Assembly (NCBI GenBank): GCA_003550725.1
Contig: PUKZ01000097.1
Span: forward strand, 1 to 64,000
DNA from: Bacteroidales bacterium
GTDB lineage: Bacteria > Bacteroidota > Bacteroidia > Bacteroidales > UBA7960
Reading direction: 5' to 3'
DNA length: 64,000 nt
The position numbers and the translations under genes were made by a program. The stretch's first letter is position 1; each line of letters starts with the position of its first letter. Below are positions 38,031 to 47,791 of the stretch, one piece after another. The notes below the pieces were generated by a model. The model made no database searches. It saw only the letters and a program-made list of their open reading frames with translations, and was not told the DNA's origin.

Positions 38031-38105
38031 AAAATAAAACCGAATTAATATTTTTTTACAGACTCTTTTGTAAAAGAGCCTAATATATATTTGCGTTAAT
38101 AAATA

Positions 38106-38768
38106 ATGAATACAATAATTGCTTGTGAAAGTATAAAGCCTGAACTTGAACATGTTAAAGGTAATACAAAGGATGTGAAAATAAAATATCTTTCACAAAA
38201 TTATCATCGTAACCCCGGAAAGCTAAAAAAAGCTCTCCAGGCTGCTATTGATAAAATAAAACCCGGTGATGGCAAACTGATCCTTGGGTTCGGTTTATGT
38301 TCTAATGCTGTTGTTGATATAAAGGCTCCTACACAGGGATTATATGTTCCATGTGTTCATGATTGTATTACCTTATACCTGGGAAGTCGTGATAAATACA
38401 AGCAATTATTTATGAAGTATCCGGGTACTTATTATTTAACAAAGAGCTGGATAGGTAATAAAAAAGATCCACTCGGAACCATGAGAAATGAATACACAAA
38501 AAGGGTTGGCAGGAAGATGGCTGAAGAAACTATGCAGCGGGAGATCAAAAATTATAAATATATAAGCTTTATCAATACTGCGGGAAAAGATGAAAAGAAA
38601 TGTTTGCAAAGAGCTAAAGAAAATGCTCTCTATTTCAATAAAGAATTTATAGAATATAAAGCTAATGATGATTATTTTAGGAAAATAGTGTTTGGACCTC
38701 ATAAAGAGCCGGATTTTATTTATATTAAACCCAACGAAAAAATTACACAAAAAGAATTTTTTAAATAG
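38106..38768 (+). CDS. DUF1638 family protein
   Basis: This 220-residue protein matches DUF1638 by its opening IIACESIKPEL, the internal GFGLCSNAVV and the CVHDCITLYLGSR segment. Its cysteines (about residues 6, 63, 78 and 82) could bind a metal or cluster. As I recall, DUF1638 genes recur beside corrinoid methyltransferase genes in methanogens and anaerobic bacteria, but their function is unknown. It ends 12 bp before the MtrH-like gene, implying translational coupling or at least a shared transcript. A chaperone or accessory role in methyl transfer is a guess. Confidence 0.75.
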   Translation: MNTIIACESIKPELEHVKGNTKDVKIKYLSQNYHRNPGKLKKALQAAIDKIKPGDGKLILGFGLCSNAVVDIKAPTQGLYVPCVHDCITLYLGSRDKYKQLFMKYPGTYYLTKSWIGNKKDPLGTMRNEYTKRVGRKMAEETMQREIKNYKYISFINTAGKDEKKCLQRAKENALYFNKEFIEYKANDDYFRKIVFGPHKEPDFIYIKPNEKITQKEFFK

Positions 38769-38780
38769 GAGGAATAAATT
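38767..38780 (+). promoter_or_regulatory. Strong Shine-Dalgarno before the MtrH-like gene
   Basis: The motif aggagga lies at 38767-38773, eight bases before the ATG at 38781. Such strong sites are rare in Bacteroidota, and most genes in this window lack one. Confidence 0.7.
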
Positions 38781-39581
38781 ATGCAAATTGTTGGTGAATT
38801 GATTAACGCCAGTAGAAAAAAAGTTAGGGAAGACATTAAGGAAAAGAACAAAGAAAAGATTGCTGACCTTGCAAAAGAGCAACACGAAGCCGGAGCCGAT
38901 TTTATAGATGTTAATGCCGGAACCTTTGTTGGCAAAGAAGAAGAATATGTAAAATGGTTGGTGCAAACAGTGCAGGAAAAAGTTGATACACCCTGCTGTA
39001 TTGACTCACCCGATCCTAAAGTTGTTGAAGAAGCGGTGAAAGTACACAAAGGTGTACCTATGGTAAACTCCATATCACTCGAATCAGATCGTTATAACAA
39101 CCTGATACCTGTTATCAGAGGCACTGACATGAAAATTATCGCTCTTTGCATGAGCGATGAAGGTATGCCATATACTAAAGATGATAGAATGAAAATTGCC
39201 GATAAGCTTGTTAATGGATTGTTAAGCAATAATATAGATATTAAAAATATATATGTCGATCCATTAGTACAACCTATAGGTTCGGGAGATAACCTTGGTA
39301 TGGAATTTTTGAATTCAATTGAAGCCATACATAAAGAATTTGAAGGTATAAATACTATATGTGGTCTTTCCAATATATCTTTCGGAATACCGAAAAGAAA
39401 ATTTGCCAATCAAACTTTCATGATAATGGCAATTACTAAAGGTTTAAATTCTGCAATATTAAACCCACTCGATAAAAAGATGATGGCTAATATTGTTGCA
39501 GCAGAAATGCTTGCCGGAAAAGACCAGTTTTGCGGTAAATATATGGATGCATATAGAAATGGGTTGTTTGAAGTAGAATAA
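38781..39581 (+). CDS. Methyl-tetrahydrofolate:corrinoid methyltransferase (MtrH/AcsE/MtgA type)
   Basis: This 266-residue TIM-barrel pterin-binding protein is close in length to AcsE (about 262). The fold begins IVGELINASRKKV, has GADFIDVNAGTF near residue 40, the pterin-site Asp in CCIDSPDPK near residue 75, NSISLES near residue 96, the DPLVQPIG loop near residue 155, and ICGLSNISFGIPKR near residue 193. Enzymes of this family move a methyl between tetrahydrofolate and a corrinoid protein. With the corrinoid and MttB-like proteins it completes a three-component methyltransferase, comparable to the MtgABC glycine-betaine system of Desulfitobacterium. The direction cannot be read from sequence. 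Confidence 0.9.
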   Translation: MQIVGELINASRKKVREDIKEKNKEKIADLAKEQHEAGADFIDVNAGTFVGKEEEYVKWLVQTVQEKVDTPCCIDSPDPKVVEEAVKVHKGVPMVNSISLESDRYNNLIPVIRGTDMKIIALCMSDEGMPYTKDDRMKIADKLVNGLLSNNIDIKNIYVDPLVQPIGSGDNLGMEFLNSIEAIHKEFEGINTICGLSNISFGIPKRKFANQTFMIMAITKGLNSAILNPLDKKMMANIVAAEMLAGKDQFCGKYMDAYRNGLFEVE

Positions 39582-39700
39582 AACAGAGAAAATTATTTTG
39601 CGAAATAAAGTTAAATAAATTAGTCAACCAATATTTTTTAAGCCTATTAATGTATTGGCTTATAGTGATAAGTTGAGTTTTTTATTAATGTAAATATTTA

Positions 39701-39712
39701 AGAGGAGGTTTT
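39701..39712 (+). promoter_or_regulatory. Strong Shine-Dalgarno before the SDMT-like gene
   Basis: The motif agaggagg (39701-39708) is followed by four bases and the ATG at 39713. It is an unusually strong ribosome-binding site for this genome. Confidence 0.65.
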
Positions 39713-40546
39713 ATGAGCAAAAAATATTCAAATGATATAGAAGTTGCAAGGAATTATTATAACAGTTCTGATGCCCACACTTTTTATTATATGATATGGG
39801 GAGGGGAAGACCTTCATCTGGGCATTTATAATTCGGAAGATGAAGACATATACCGGGCTAGCCGCAGAGCTGTTGATCGTATAGCTTCTTATTTTGAAAA
39901 AATTGATCAAAACACAAAAATTATCGATTTTGGTGGTGGATTTGCTGGTTCAGCCAGGCATCTTGCAAAAAAATATGGTTGTCATGTTACTGTAATTAAC
40001 CTAAGCGAAACCGAAAACAAACGTGGCCGGAAAATGAATGAAGAACAAGGCCTTAGCCATTTAATTGATATTATTGATGGTAGTTATGATGATGTGCCTT
40101 TTGAAGATGAAACTTTTGATATTGTATTCTCCGAAGATGCTATACTACACAGTAATAATAAAGAAAAAGTTATTAGTGAAGCCTATCGGCTACTTAAACC
40201 TAATGGAGATTTTGTTTTTTCCGACCCAATGCAAACCGATAATTGCGACGAAAAGGTTTTAAAACCCATTTATGAAAGAATAAACCTTTCATCATTGGGA
40301 TCACCTGCATTTTATAAGGAAAAATGCAAACAGGCCGGGTTTAAAGAAATCAATTTTGAAGAGTTGGATAAACATTTGGCAATTCATTATTCACGAATTC
40401 TTGCGGAAACAGAGAAAAAGCAGAAAGAACTTGAAAAATATGTTTCAAAAGAATATATAGAGAATATGAAAAAAGGATTGAGACACTGGATAAAAGGAGG
40501 TGAAGAAAATAATTTGACCTGGGGGATTTTTCATTTTAAAAAATAG
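39713..40546 (+). CDS. Sarcosine/dimethylglycine N-methyltransferase-like (betaine synthesis)
   Basis: This 277-residue class I SAM methyltransferase closely follows the dimethylglycine/sarcosine N-methyltransferases of halophilic bacteria and cyanobacteria. Landmarks recalled from those enzymes are YMIWGGEDLHLGIYN, IYRASRRAV, the SAM site DFGGGFAGSARHLAKKYG near residue 67, SEDAILHSN near residue 140, FSDPMQTDNC near residue 167 and HYSRILAE near residue 225. Such enzymes methylate sarcosine and dimethylglycine to glycine betaine. In this island it would be a SAM consumer linked to the SAM-recycling genes next door. The partner glycine-methylating enzyme is not in the window. Confidence 0.82.
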   Translation: MSKKYSNDIEVARNYYNSSDAHTFYYMIWGGEDLHLGIYNSEDEDIYRASRRAVDRIASYFEKIDQNTKIIDFGGGFAGSARHLAKKYGCHVTVINLSETENKRGRKMNEEQGLSHLIDIIDGSYDDVPFEDETFDIVFSEDAILHSNNKEKVISEAYRLLKPNGDFVFSDPMQTDNCDEKVLKPIYERINLSSLGSPAFYKEKCKQAGFKEINFEELDKHLAIHYSRILAETEKKQKELEKYVSKEYIENMKKGLRHWIKGGEENNLTWGIFHFKK

Positions 40547-40725
40547 CAGTTAATTTTTTATATGGATGTTTTTCAAAATGGTTTATTTGGAAGTTTTGAA
40601 AATTTGTTTTTAATTGTCTGTTTTTGATATTAAGTTTTTTTTATCAGTATATAATATATCGAGATTAACTTTAAAAATTATAAATAACTATTTATTAAAA
40701 TAATAACATAAAATTATATAATATC

Positions 40726-42150
40726 ATGAATAATTTAGAAAAGATTGATGAGAATATTAATTATCGGGTAAAAGATATTAATCTTGCCGAGTTAGGCCGA
40801 AATGACATACGTTTGGCCGAACATGAGATGCCCGGATTGGTTGAATTAAGAAAGAGGTATGGTAAGGAGCAGCCGTTAAAGGGAGCTCGAATAATGGGGT
40901 CATTGCATATGACTACCCAAACTGCTGTGCTTATTGAAACATTGACGGCTCTTGGTGCTGATGTTCGTTGGGCAAGTTGTAATATTTTTTCAACACAAGA
41001 TGAAGCAGCAGCAGCAATTGCCAAAACCGGTGTTCCTGTTTTTGCATGGAAGGGGGAAACTCTTGATGAATACTGGTGGTGTACTGCACAGGCTTTAACT
41101 TTTCCCGGTGGTAAAGGACCCGATTTGATTGTTGATGATGGTGGAGATGCTACTTTGATGGTCCTACTTGGTCATCAGGCTGAAAAAGATCCTTCAATTC
41201 TTGAAAAAAACGCCGAAGCATGGGATGAAATAGCATTGCTAAAAAGACTAAAGTCTCTGCAACAACAGGATAAAGATAAGTGGCACAGGATGGTAGAAGA
41301 CATTCAGGGTGTATCGGAAGAAACAACTACCGGTGTGCACAGGCTTTATCAAAGAGAAAAGGAAGGAACTCTTCCATTTCCCGCTATTAATGTTAATGAC
41401 TCTGTTACGAAATCAAAGTTTGATAATAACTATGGAAACAGGGAGTCGTTGATTGACGGTATAAAAAGAGCTACTGATGTGATGATAGCAGGAAAAACAG
41501 CTGTAGTATGTGGTTATGGCGGTGTTGGCAAAGGATGTGCACAAGGTTTAGCCGGTTTTGGAGCTAAAGTTATCATTACAGAAGTAGATCCTATATGTGC
41601 TCTGCAAGCCGCTATGGAAGGATATGAAGTGAGAACCGTAGAAGAAATTCTCGATAGAGGCGATATTTACGTTACAGCTACAGGTAATAAAGATGTTATT
41701 ACTGTGGATCATATGAGTAAAATGAAAGATAAAGCCATAGTGTGCAATATCGTGCATTTTGATAATGAGATACAACTTGAAAAACTTGAAGAAAGAAAAG
41801 ACGTCAAAAAAATAAATATTAAACCACAGGTTGACGAATATGTATTTCCGGATGGACATTCAATAATAATGCTTGCAGAAGGAAGATTAGTGAACCTGGG
41901 TTGTGCTACAGGACATTCTTCATTTGTGATGAGTAATTCATTTGCAAACCAGGTGCTTGCACAAATAGATCTTTGGAAAACCGACCGTAAACCCGGTGTT
42001 TACATGTTGCCAAAAAAACTTGATGAAGAAGTTGCCCTGGCTCACTTGAAACATCTTAATATTAGTCTTTCCAAAATGACTAAAGAACAAGCCGATTACC
42101 TGGGTGTGCCTGTAGATGGACCGTATAAAACTGAACATTACAGGTATTAA
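40726..42150 (+). CDS. ahcY: S-adenosylhomocysteinase
   Basis: This 474-residue NAD-dependent enzyme splits S-adenosylhomocysteine into adenosine and homocysteine, removing the product inhibitor of SAM methyltransferases. [17 protein letters not shown] near residue 58 is the substrate site. The Rossmann NAD motif is [13 protein letters not shown] near residue 263. [10 protein letters not shown] and the C-terminal KTEHYRY are family hallmarks. It lies between the SDMT-like gene and metK in the same direction, so the local genes encode use, hydrolysis and resynthesis of SAM. Confidence 0.97.
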   Translation: MNNLEKIDENINYRVKDINLAELGRNDIRLAEHEMPGLVELRKRYGKEQPLKGARIMGSLHMTTQTAVLIETLTALGADVRWASCNIFSTQDEAAAAIAKTGVPVFAWKGETLDEYWWCTAQALTFPGGKGPDLIVDDGGDATLMVLLGHQAEKDPSILEKNAEAWDEIALLKRLKSLQQQDKDKWHRMVEDIQGVSEETTTGVHRLYQREKEGTLPFPAINVNDSVTKSKFDNNYGNRESLIDGIKRATDVMIAGKTAVVCGYGGVGKGCAQGLAGFGAKVIITEVDPICALQAAMEGYEVRTVEEILDRGDIYVTATGNKDVITVDHMSKMKDKAIVCNIVHFDNEIQLEKLEERKDVKKINIKPQVDEYVFPDGHSIIMLAEGRLVNLGCATGHSSFVMSNSFANQVLAQIDLWKTDRKPGVYMLPKKLDEEVALAHLKHLNISLSKMTKEQADYLGVPVDGPYKTEHYRY

Positions 42151-42346
42151 AAATAATATTTTTTAATGCATGTTTGCTTATAATATTTAAGTATTTGTTT
42201 TTAGATTTCAAATATTTGAAAGCTAAAATTGTTTTAGACCTTTTAAATATTGTCAAACCTTTCTTAAAACATTTATATTATTGGCAGACATTATAAAATA
42301 ATAAACATAAGAAAATCATAAATTATAAATTATAAAATAATAAATT

Positions 42347-43618
42347 ATGCCTTATTTATTTACTTCAGAATCAGTATCGGAAGGACATCCCGATAAAATT
42401 GCTGATCAAATATCAGATGCTGTATTGGATGAATTGTTAAAGGATGATCCTGACGCTAAATGTGCAGCCGAAACTTTTGTAACTACCGGACTTTGCCTGG
42501 TAGGAGGAGAAATTAGAACCACTACTTATGTGGAAGTGCAGGATCTTGCACGTGAAGTTATAAGAAGAATTGGTTATACCAAGCCTGATTATCGTTTTGA
42601 TGCCGATTCCTGCGGTGTTCTTACAGCTATCCACGAACAATCTCCTGATATATTCAAAGGTGTGGATAGAGAAATACAGGAGGAGCAAGGAGCCGGCGAC
42701 CAGGGAATGATGTTCGGCTTCGCTACAAACCAAACAGAAAACTATATGCCCTTGCCCCTGGATATCTCTCACCGCATATTAAAAGAACTGGCTTCAATAC
42801 GAAAAGTTGGAGGTGATATGCCATATCTCAGACCCGACTCTAAAGCACAGGTTACTTTTAAATATGATGATGACGACACGCCAATAGGTATTGATACAAT
42901 AGTTGTTTCAACACAACATGATGATTTCATTAAGCCCACTGGAGTGGGAGAAAAAGCCCAGGATAAGGCCGACAGGGATATGCTTGGTAAAATTGAAACT
43001 GATGTTGAAAACATACTCATCCCCAGGGTAAAAGCAACTTATCCGGCTGAAATTCAAAAGTTTTTTGATGTAAAGTATAAGTTGTTTGTTAACCCTACAG
43101 GTAAATTCGTTGTTGGAGGTCCTCATGGTGATACCGGATTAACCGGAAGAAAAATTATCGTCGATACTTATGGTGGATTTGGCCGTCATGGTGGTGGTGC
43201 TTTTTCCGGAAAAGATGCATCAAAAGTTGACCGCTCAGCAGCCTATGCAGCAAGACATATTGCTAAAAATATGGTTGCAGCCGGCATAGCCGATGAAGTT
43301 GAAATACAGCTAGCCTACGCCATTGGAGTTGCTGACCCTGTAGGCTTATTCGTTTCTACTAAAAGACCAAAAGTAAAACTAACAAACGAAGAAATAGCCG
43401 AAAAGATAAATAAATTGTTTGATCTTCGTCCAAGTGCTATTATAAAAAGATTTGGCTTAAAAAATCCAATTTTTCAGGAAACAGCTGCTTACGGACATAT
43501 GGGCAGGAAACCGGGTAAAAAAGTTGTATATGTTAATGGTAATAAAAAAGAAGTAGAAACATTTACCTGGGAAAAGCTGGATTATGTTGATAAAATAAAG
43601 CAAGAGTTTAATTTGTAA
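42347..43618 (+). CDS. metK: S-adenosylmethionine synthetase
   Basis: MetK makes SAM from methionine and ATP. At 423 residues it is slightly longer than the E. coli enzyme (384). Conserved motifs are [21 protein letters not shown] (ATP site, residues 4-24), [12 protein letters not shown] near residue 115, [13 protein letters not shown] near residue 258 and [18 protein letters not shown] near residue 275. It follows ahcY by 196 bp. No SAM riboswitch was recognised in that gap. Confidence 0.97.
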   Translation: MPYLFTSESVSEGHPDKIADQISDAVLDELLKDDPDAKCAAETFVTTGLCLVGGEIRTTTYVEVQDLAREVIRRIGYTKPDYRFDADSCGVLTAIHEQSPDIFKGVDREIQEEQGAGDQGMMFGFATNQTENYMPLPLDISHRILKELASIRKVGGDMPYLRPDSKAQVTFKYDDDDTPIGIDTIVVSTQHDDFIKPTGVGEKAQDKADRDMLGKIETDVENILIPRVKATYPAEIQKFFDVKYKLFVNPTGKFVVGGPHGDTGLTGRKIIVDTYGGFGRHGGGAFSGKDASKVDRSAAYAARHIAKNMVAAGIADEVEIQLAYAIGVADPVGLFVSTKRPKVKLTNEEIAEKINKLFDLRPSAIIKRFGLKNPIFQETAAYGHMGRKPGKKVVYVNGNKKEVETFTWEKLDYVDKIKQEFNL

Positions 43619-43638
43619 ATTAATAACGGGTGAATTAC

Positions 43639-43670
43639 TAACGGGTAACGAGTTTACACGTTACCCGTTA
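43639..43670. repeat. Perfect 12-bp hairpin between metK and the kinase gene
   Basis: Arms taacgggtaacg (43639-43650) and cgttacccgtta (43659-43670) enclose an 8-base loop. The downstream tract is cccaaaat and not a T-run, so it is not a canonical terminator. It may stabilise an mRNA end or attenuate the operon. Confidence 0.6.
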
Positions 43671-43691
43671 TCCCAAAATAATTATTAATAT

Positions 43692-44660
43692 ATGGATAAA
43701 GTATTAGGTATAGGTAATGCACTTATTGATACTATGGTGCGTCTTGATAATGATGATTTTCTCAAAGAGGTAAATCTGCCAAAGGGAAGTATGCAATTGG
43801 TTGATAGCGACGAGAGTAAAAAAATTGCAAAAAAGTGTGAAGGTTTTAAAAAATCAAAATCAAGCGGAGGTTCTGCCGCTAATACGATTCATGGGCTTGC
43901 CAGGCTTGGTGTTAGTGTAGGGTATATTGGTAAAGTTGGAAAAGATGAACTGGGTGATTTTTTCATTAATGATCTTAAAAAAAGCCGGATAAGGCCTAAT
44001 ATATTATATGGAAATAGTAATAGCGGCCATGCTTTGGCTCTTATATCACCTGACTCCGAAAGGACTTTTGCTACTCATTTAGGTGCAGCCCTTGAACTAA
44101 GCGCTGATGATCTTAAAAATGAATTTTTTGAAGATTACGATTTTTTGCATATAGAAGGGTATCTTCTTCAAAATCATAGCCTTATGCAAAAAGCCCTTGA
44201 AATGGCCAAAAATAATGGCCTGAAAATATCACTTGACCTTGCCAGCTTTAACGTTGTTGAAGATAATCTTGATGTATTAACTGAATGGGTTGAAAATTAT
44301 GTTGATATATTATTTGCTAATGAAGAAGAAGCAAAGGCTTTTACAGGTAAAGAACCTGAAGAAGCACTTCATGAATTAGCTGAAAAATCTGAAATAGCTG
44401 TTGTAAAAATAGGTAAGCATGGTTCATTGATAAAAAAAGGTGAAGATGTATTTAAAATAGAACCTATAAAAGTGAATGCTACAGACACAACCGGTGCAGG
44501 CGATGCATATGCAGCCGGCTTCCTGTTTGGGCTGGTAAAAGGCTATAACCTTGAAAAATGTGGTGAAATTGCTTCCATATTGGCAGGAAAGGTTATTGAA
44601 GGTACGGGAGCCAAGATGAATGAAGAAAAGTGGAAAGAGGTTTATGAGATTATTGGTTGA
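43692..44660 (+). CDS. PfkB-family carbohydrate kinase, probable adenosine kinase
   Basis: This 322-residue PfkB-type kinase has the N-terminal GNALIDTMVR, the GGSAANT segment near residue 59 and the C-terminal ATP/anion-hole motif DTTGAGDAYAAGF with the catalytic Asp near residue 260. Sequence alone allows adenosine, ribose or fructokinase activity. The position right after ahcY and metK supports adenosine kinase, which would convert the adenosine released from SAH to AMP and pull that reaction forward. Confidence 0.75.
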   Translation: MDKVLGIGNALIDTMVRLDNDDFLKEVNLPKGSMQLVDSDESKKIAKKCEGFKKSKSSGGSAANTIHGLARLGVSVGYIGKVGKDELGDFFINDLKKSRIRPNILYGNSNSGHALALISPDSERTFATHLGAALELSADDLKNEFFEDYDFLHIEGYLLQNHSLMQKALEMAKNNGLKISLDLASFNVVEDNLDVLTEWVENYVDILFANEEEAKAFTGKEPEEALHELAEKSEIAVVKIGKHGSLIKKGEDVFKIEPIKVNATDTTGAGDAYAAGFLFGLVKGYNLEKCGEIASILAGKVIEGTGAKMNEEKWKEVYEIIG

Positions 44661-44751
44661 GTCTAAATTGAATTAGTCAAGTTCAAACATATAAGGCGGA
44701 GAATATTTAATTAATTTTAGTGATTGGAAAAATTGTAATTAGTTAAAGTAA

Positions 44752-45564
44752 ATGAACTTTCGTATATACTTAGCTTTTTTCTTATTATTTATTACAACTT
44801 CCGGTTATACCACCAAAAATATCAATGTTGTATCCCTGTCTCCATCACTTACCAAAATGATATATTTGCTTGAAAGCCAGGATAATCTTGTGGGTTGTAC
44901 TGAGTTTTGCGATATACCCGAAGAGGATGAAAAAAATATCGTGGCTTCACAAATGAATGTTAACGTAGAAAAAATCCTTTCCATTTCACCCGATTTAGTT
45001 ATTACAACTAAATTAACCTCTGCCCGGTATATTGAGACCTTAAAGAAAACCGGTGTAAATACCAGAGTTTTAGGTACTCCCGAATCTTTTGTAGAACTGT
45101 GTGACCAATTTATTAAAATAGGCAAGCTTATCGGGAAAGAAGATTTAGCCGTTTCTATAATAGAACAGCAAAAATCCAGACTGGCAAGGCTGCAACAAAA
45201 AATTCCGGATAACGATAATCCTGAGATATTTATGCAGCTTGGTGTTAAGCCTTTGTTTACTGTTATTCCGGGTACTTTTATGAATGATTATATAAATCTT
45301 TCTGGTGGAGTTAATATTGCCTCCGACTTGACAAAGGGTACAATAACCCGTGAAACGGTTTTAACCAGAGACCCTGATGTTATAATTATAGTCTTGATGG
45401 GCATGGTTGGTGAAGAAGAAAAACAAAACTGGAAAAGTTATTCCGGCCTTAGAGCTGCTGAAAAAGATAAAATATTCATGATCGATGAGGATAAAGCCTG
45501 TAGCCCAACACCTGTGACTTTCGTTGATACTGTGGAGGAGATAATTGACCTTATGTATAATTAG
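44752..45564 (+). CDS. btuF: Periplasmic substrate-binding protein of a B12/metal-chelate ABC importer
   Basis: This 270-residue protein starts with a signal peptide (residues 1-20) with no lipobox cysteine. It continues VVSLSPSLTKMIYLLESQDNLVGCTEFCDIP, typical of BtuF/FecB-type binding proteins. The Glu-rich ends that dock on the permease are present. It is followed by permease and ATPase genes in one direction. The ligand could be cobalamin or a siderophore. The location inside a B12-dependent island makes cobalamin the better guess. No cobalamin riboswitch was seen in the 91-bp gap upstream. Confidence 0.72.
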   Translation: MNFRIYLAFFLLFITTSGYTTKNINVVSLSPSLTKMIYLLESQDNLVGCTEFCDIPEEDEKNIVASQMNVNVEKILSISPDLVITTKLTSARYIETLKKTGVNTRVLGTPESFVELCDQFIKIGKLIGKEDLAVSIIEQQKSRLARLQQKIPDNDNPEIFMQLGVKPLFTVIPGTFMNDYINLSGGVNIASDLTKGTITRETVLTRDPDVIIIVLMGMVGEEEKQNWKSYSGLRAAEKDKIFMIDEDKACSPTPVTFVDTVEEIIDLMYN

Positions 45565-45659
45565 TGAAAAGTTATGAGATTATTCTATAATTTCGTAAAT
45601 AATTTTATACCACAGAATTTCAAAGAGATTTTATAAAACAATAAAACCGGCCAAAAGGG

Positions 45660-46673
45660 ATGCACAAAAAATTTATAAGGTGGATTACTTTTATTTCAAC
45701 TCTAATATTGCTTTTAATTATTACCTTTTTGGTTGGTTTATCAACCGGTGAAATTGATATTTCCATTTTTGAAATCCCGAAAATACTTATTGGTAAAGAA
45801 GGTATAGAATACACAATAATAAGCCAGATAAGGTTGCCGAGATTATTGTTGGGAATTGCAGTAGGCGGTGGGTTAAGTTTGTCAGGCGCAATTTTGCAGG
45901 GCATATACCGAAATCCTTTGGTAGAGCCTTATACACTCGGAATTTCAGGTGGTGCTGCTTTTGGTGTTGCAATAGCTATTGTTTTTGCCCTTCCTCTGGC
46001 GTTTGGTTCATTTATCTTACCTGTTGCAGGATTTTTAGGGGCTTTTATAACTATTTTTTTAGTATATTTTTTGGGATTAAGGCAGGGGGAGATTAATGTA
46101 AATAATATGTTGCTTATCGGTGTTATGATAAGCTTTGTATCATCGGCGGCAATGATGCTGTTAATGGCAGTTACAACTTCCGAAAACCTCCATAGCATAA
46201 TTTTTTGGATGATGGGGTCTCTGGATGAACCTAAAATGTCTTTAATAGCATTAACATTAACAATATCTGTAATAACGTTTATTTTATCCTTGTTTTTTTC
46301 AAGACCATTAAATGCTTTGCGAATAGGAGAAACAAATGCAAAACATTTGGGTATTAATACTGTCGCTTCTATACGCATTCTGTTTATCATAGCCTCGCTT
46401 TTAGCAGGTGCATGTGTTGCTGCTGCCGGTGTTATAGGGTTTGTAGGATTGGTAATCCCGCACCTTATAAGAATAATTGCGGGGTCTGACTACAGAATAC
46501 TTCTGCCCGGATCATTTTTGGGAGGTGGAATATTTTTGATAATATGCGATACAATTGCCCGAACGATTATTTCGCCCAATGAACTGCCTATTGGTGTGAT
46601 TACCGGAATTGCCGGGGGAATAATGTTTATTGTCATACTCAGCAGGTCAAAATCAAATTTTAAAATGAGCTAA
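45660..46673 (+). CDS. btuC: FecCD/BtuC-family ABC permease
   Basis: This 337-residue membrane protein of the FecCD family has about ten transmembrane segments. Landmarks are QIRLPRLLLGIAVGGGLSLSGAILQG (early coupling region), NPLVEPYTLGISGGAAFG and GVIGFVGLVIPHLIRI. It forms the importer with the binding protein and the ATPase, whose start lies 3 bp after its stop codon. The substrate is assigned by context (corrinoid enzymes on the upstream side). Confidence 0.82.
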   Translation: MHKKFIRWITFISTLILLLIITFLVGLSTGEIDISIFEIPKILIGKEGIEYTIISQIRLPRLLLGIAVGGGLSLSGAILQGIYRNPLVEPYTLGISGGAAFGVAIAIVFALPLAFGSFILPVAGFLGAFITIFLVYFLGLRQGEINVNNMLLIGVMISFVSSAAMMLLMAVTTSENLHSIIFWMMGSLDEPKMSLIALTLTISVITFILSLFFSRPLNALRIGETNAKHLGINTVASIRILFIIASLLAGACVAAAGVIGFVGLVIPHLIRIIAGSDYRILLPGSFLGGGIFLIICDTIARTIISPNELPIGVITGIAGGIMFIVILSRSKSNFKMS

Positions 46674-46676
46674 ACT

Positions 46677-47483
46677 ATGCCGGCTTTCTTAAAAATAGAC
46701 GATTTTTCATGTGGCTACGAAAAGTTTGTTCTGAAACACATTAACTTTAAAATGGAACGTGGCGAGCTTACAGGTATAGTTGGACCTAATGGCTCAGGTA
46801 AAACCACACTTTTCAGAGGGATAACCGGAGAGCTGGAAGCTAAAGAAGGATCGGTTTCTCTTAATGAAAAGACCTTGCAATCAATGAGTTTCAAAGAAAA
46901 AGCAAAACACCTTGCCGTGGTTTCGCAGCATATAACCGCCACAGATATTAAGGTAGAGGACTATGTGTTGATGGGCCGTTTGCCACACAGAAAGAAATTT
47001 CAGTTTTTCGAAACTCCTCACGATTACCGCATTGCATATGAATATATGAAGCTTACCAATGTATATCATTTGAAAGACAAATTCATGTCAAAAATAAGCG
47101 GAGGTGAGCAGCAACTTGCCAATATTGCCAGAGCACTAACTCAGCAACCCGAACTGCTTCTCCTTGATGAGCCCACATCACATCTTGATATTACCCACCA
47201 GGTGCAAATCTTGAATCTTATTCAAAAACTCAACCAGGAAATGCAACTTTCGGTATTGATGATTATTCATGACCTCAATCTTGCAGGCGAATATTGTGAT
47301 TATTTGATCATGCTTAATGACGGTAAAATACACAGAAAAGGGCTGCCGGAAGAAGTTCTGAATTACAAAGACATAGAAGATGTTTATAAAACAGTAGTGG
47401 TAGTCAAAGAAAATCCGGTCTCAAAAAAACCCGCCGTTTTTCTTGTGTCAGAAAAAATCTTGAGTAACGAAAAAAGTTCATAG
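46677..47483 (+). CDS. btuD: ABC transporter ATPase of the B12/metal-chelate importer
   Basis: This is a 268-residue ABC ATPase with Walker A GPNGSGKTT (residues 37-45), the signature SGGEQQ near residue 140 and Walker B LLLLDEPTSHLD near residue 160. It matches the FepC/BtuD type and closes the three-gene importer. The C-terminal tail of about 30 residues is not conserved. Confidence 0.85.
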   Translation: MPAFLKIDDFSCGYEKFVLKHINFKMERGELTGIVGPNGSGKTTLFRGITGELEAKEGSVSLNEKTLQSMSFKEKAKHLAVVSQHITATDIKVEDYVLMGRLPHRKKFQFFETPHDYRIAYEYMKLTNVYHLKDKFMSKISGGEQQLANIARALTQQPELLLLDEPTSHLDITHQVQILNLIQKLNQEMQLSVLMIIHDLNLAGEYCDYLIMLNDGKIHRKGLPEEVLNYKDIEDVYKTVVVVKENPVSKKPAVFLVSEKILSNEKSS

Positions 47484-47791
47484 AATCTAAAGGACAATAA
47501 TACAAAAATTTATTTGTGCTAAAAGACAAATGATACTGATAAAAAGGATAATATATGCTTAAATTATTCAAATAGTTTTATTTTTGAAAATATTTTGCTT
47601 GGGTTTAAATCGCTAATATAATAAAGAAGTAGTTTGTATTGATTTTTAAACTAACCTGTTTTATTATTGAGTTTTAAAACTACCGCAAGATATAATTTGG
47701 ATAATAGAATAATTATCAGAATACAATTATTTTTTCGTATAACGAATTATTTTGCTAAACAAATTTGATCACTAAAATAAACTAATAAAAC
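47484..47791. other. Intergenic, 308 bp, end of the island
   Basis: This AT-rich stretch separates the transporter operon from the serine hydrolase gene. No gene, hairpin terminator or repeat was recognised in it. Confidence 0.5.

Noticed and set aside
38436-39409. Minus-strand open frames of 105-176 codons over the DUF1638 and MtrH-like genes
   Set aside because: They lie fully antisense to strongly recognised genes and have hydrophobic shadow composition.
42151-42346. SAM riboswitch upstream of metK
   Set aside because: The spacer is almost purely A and T with no core motif.
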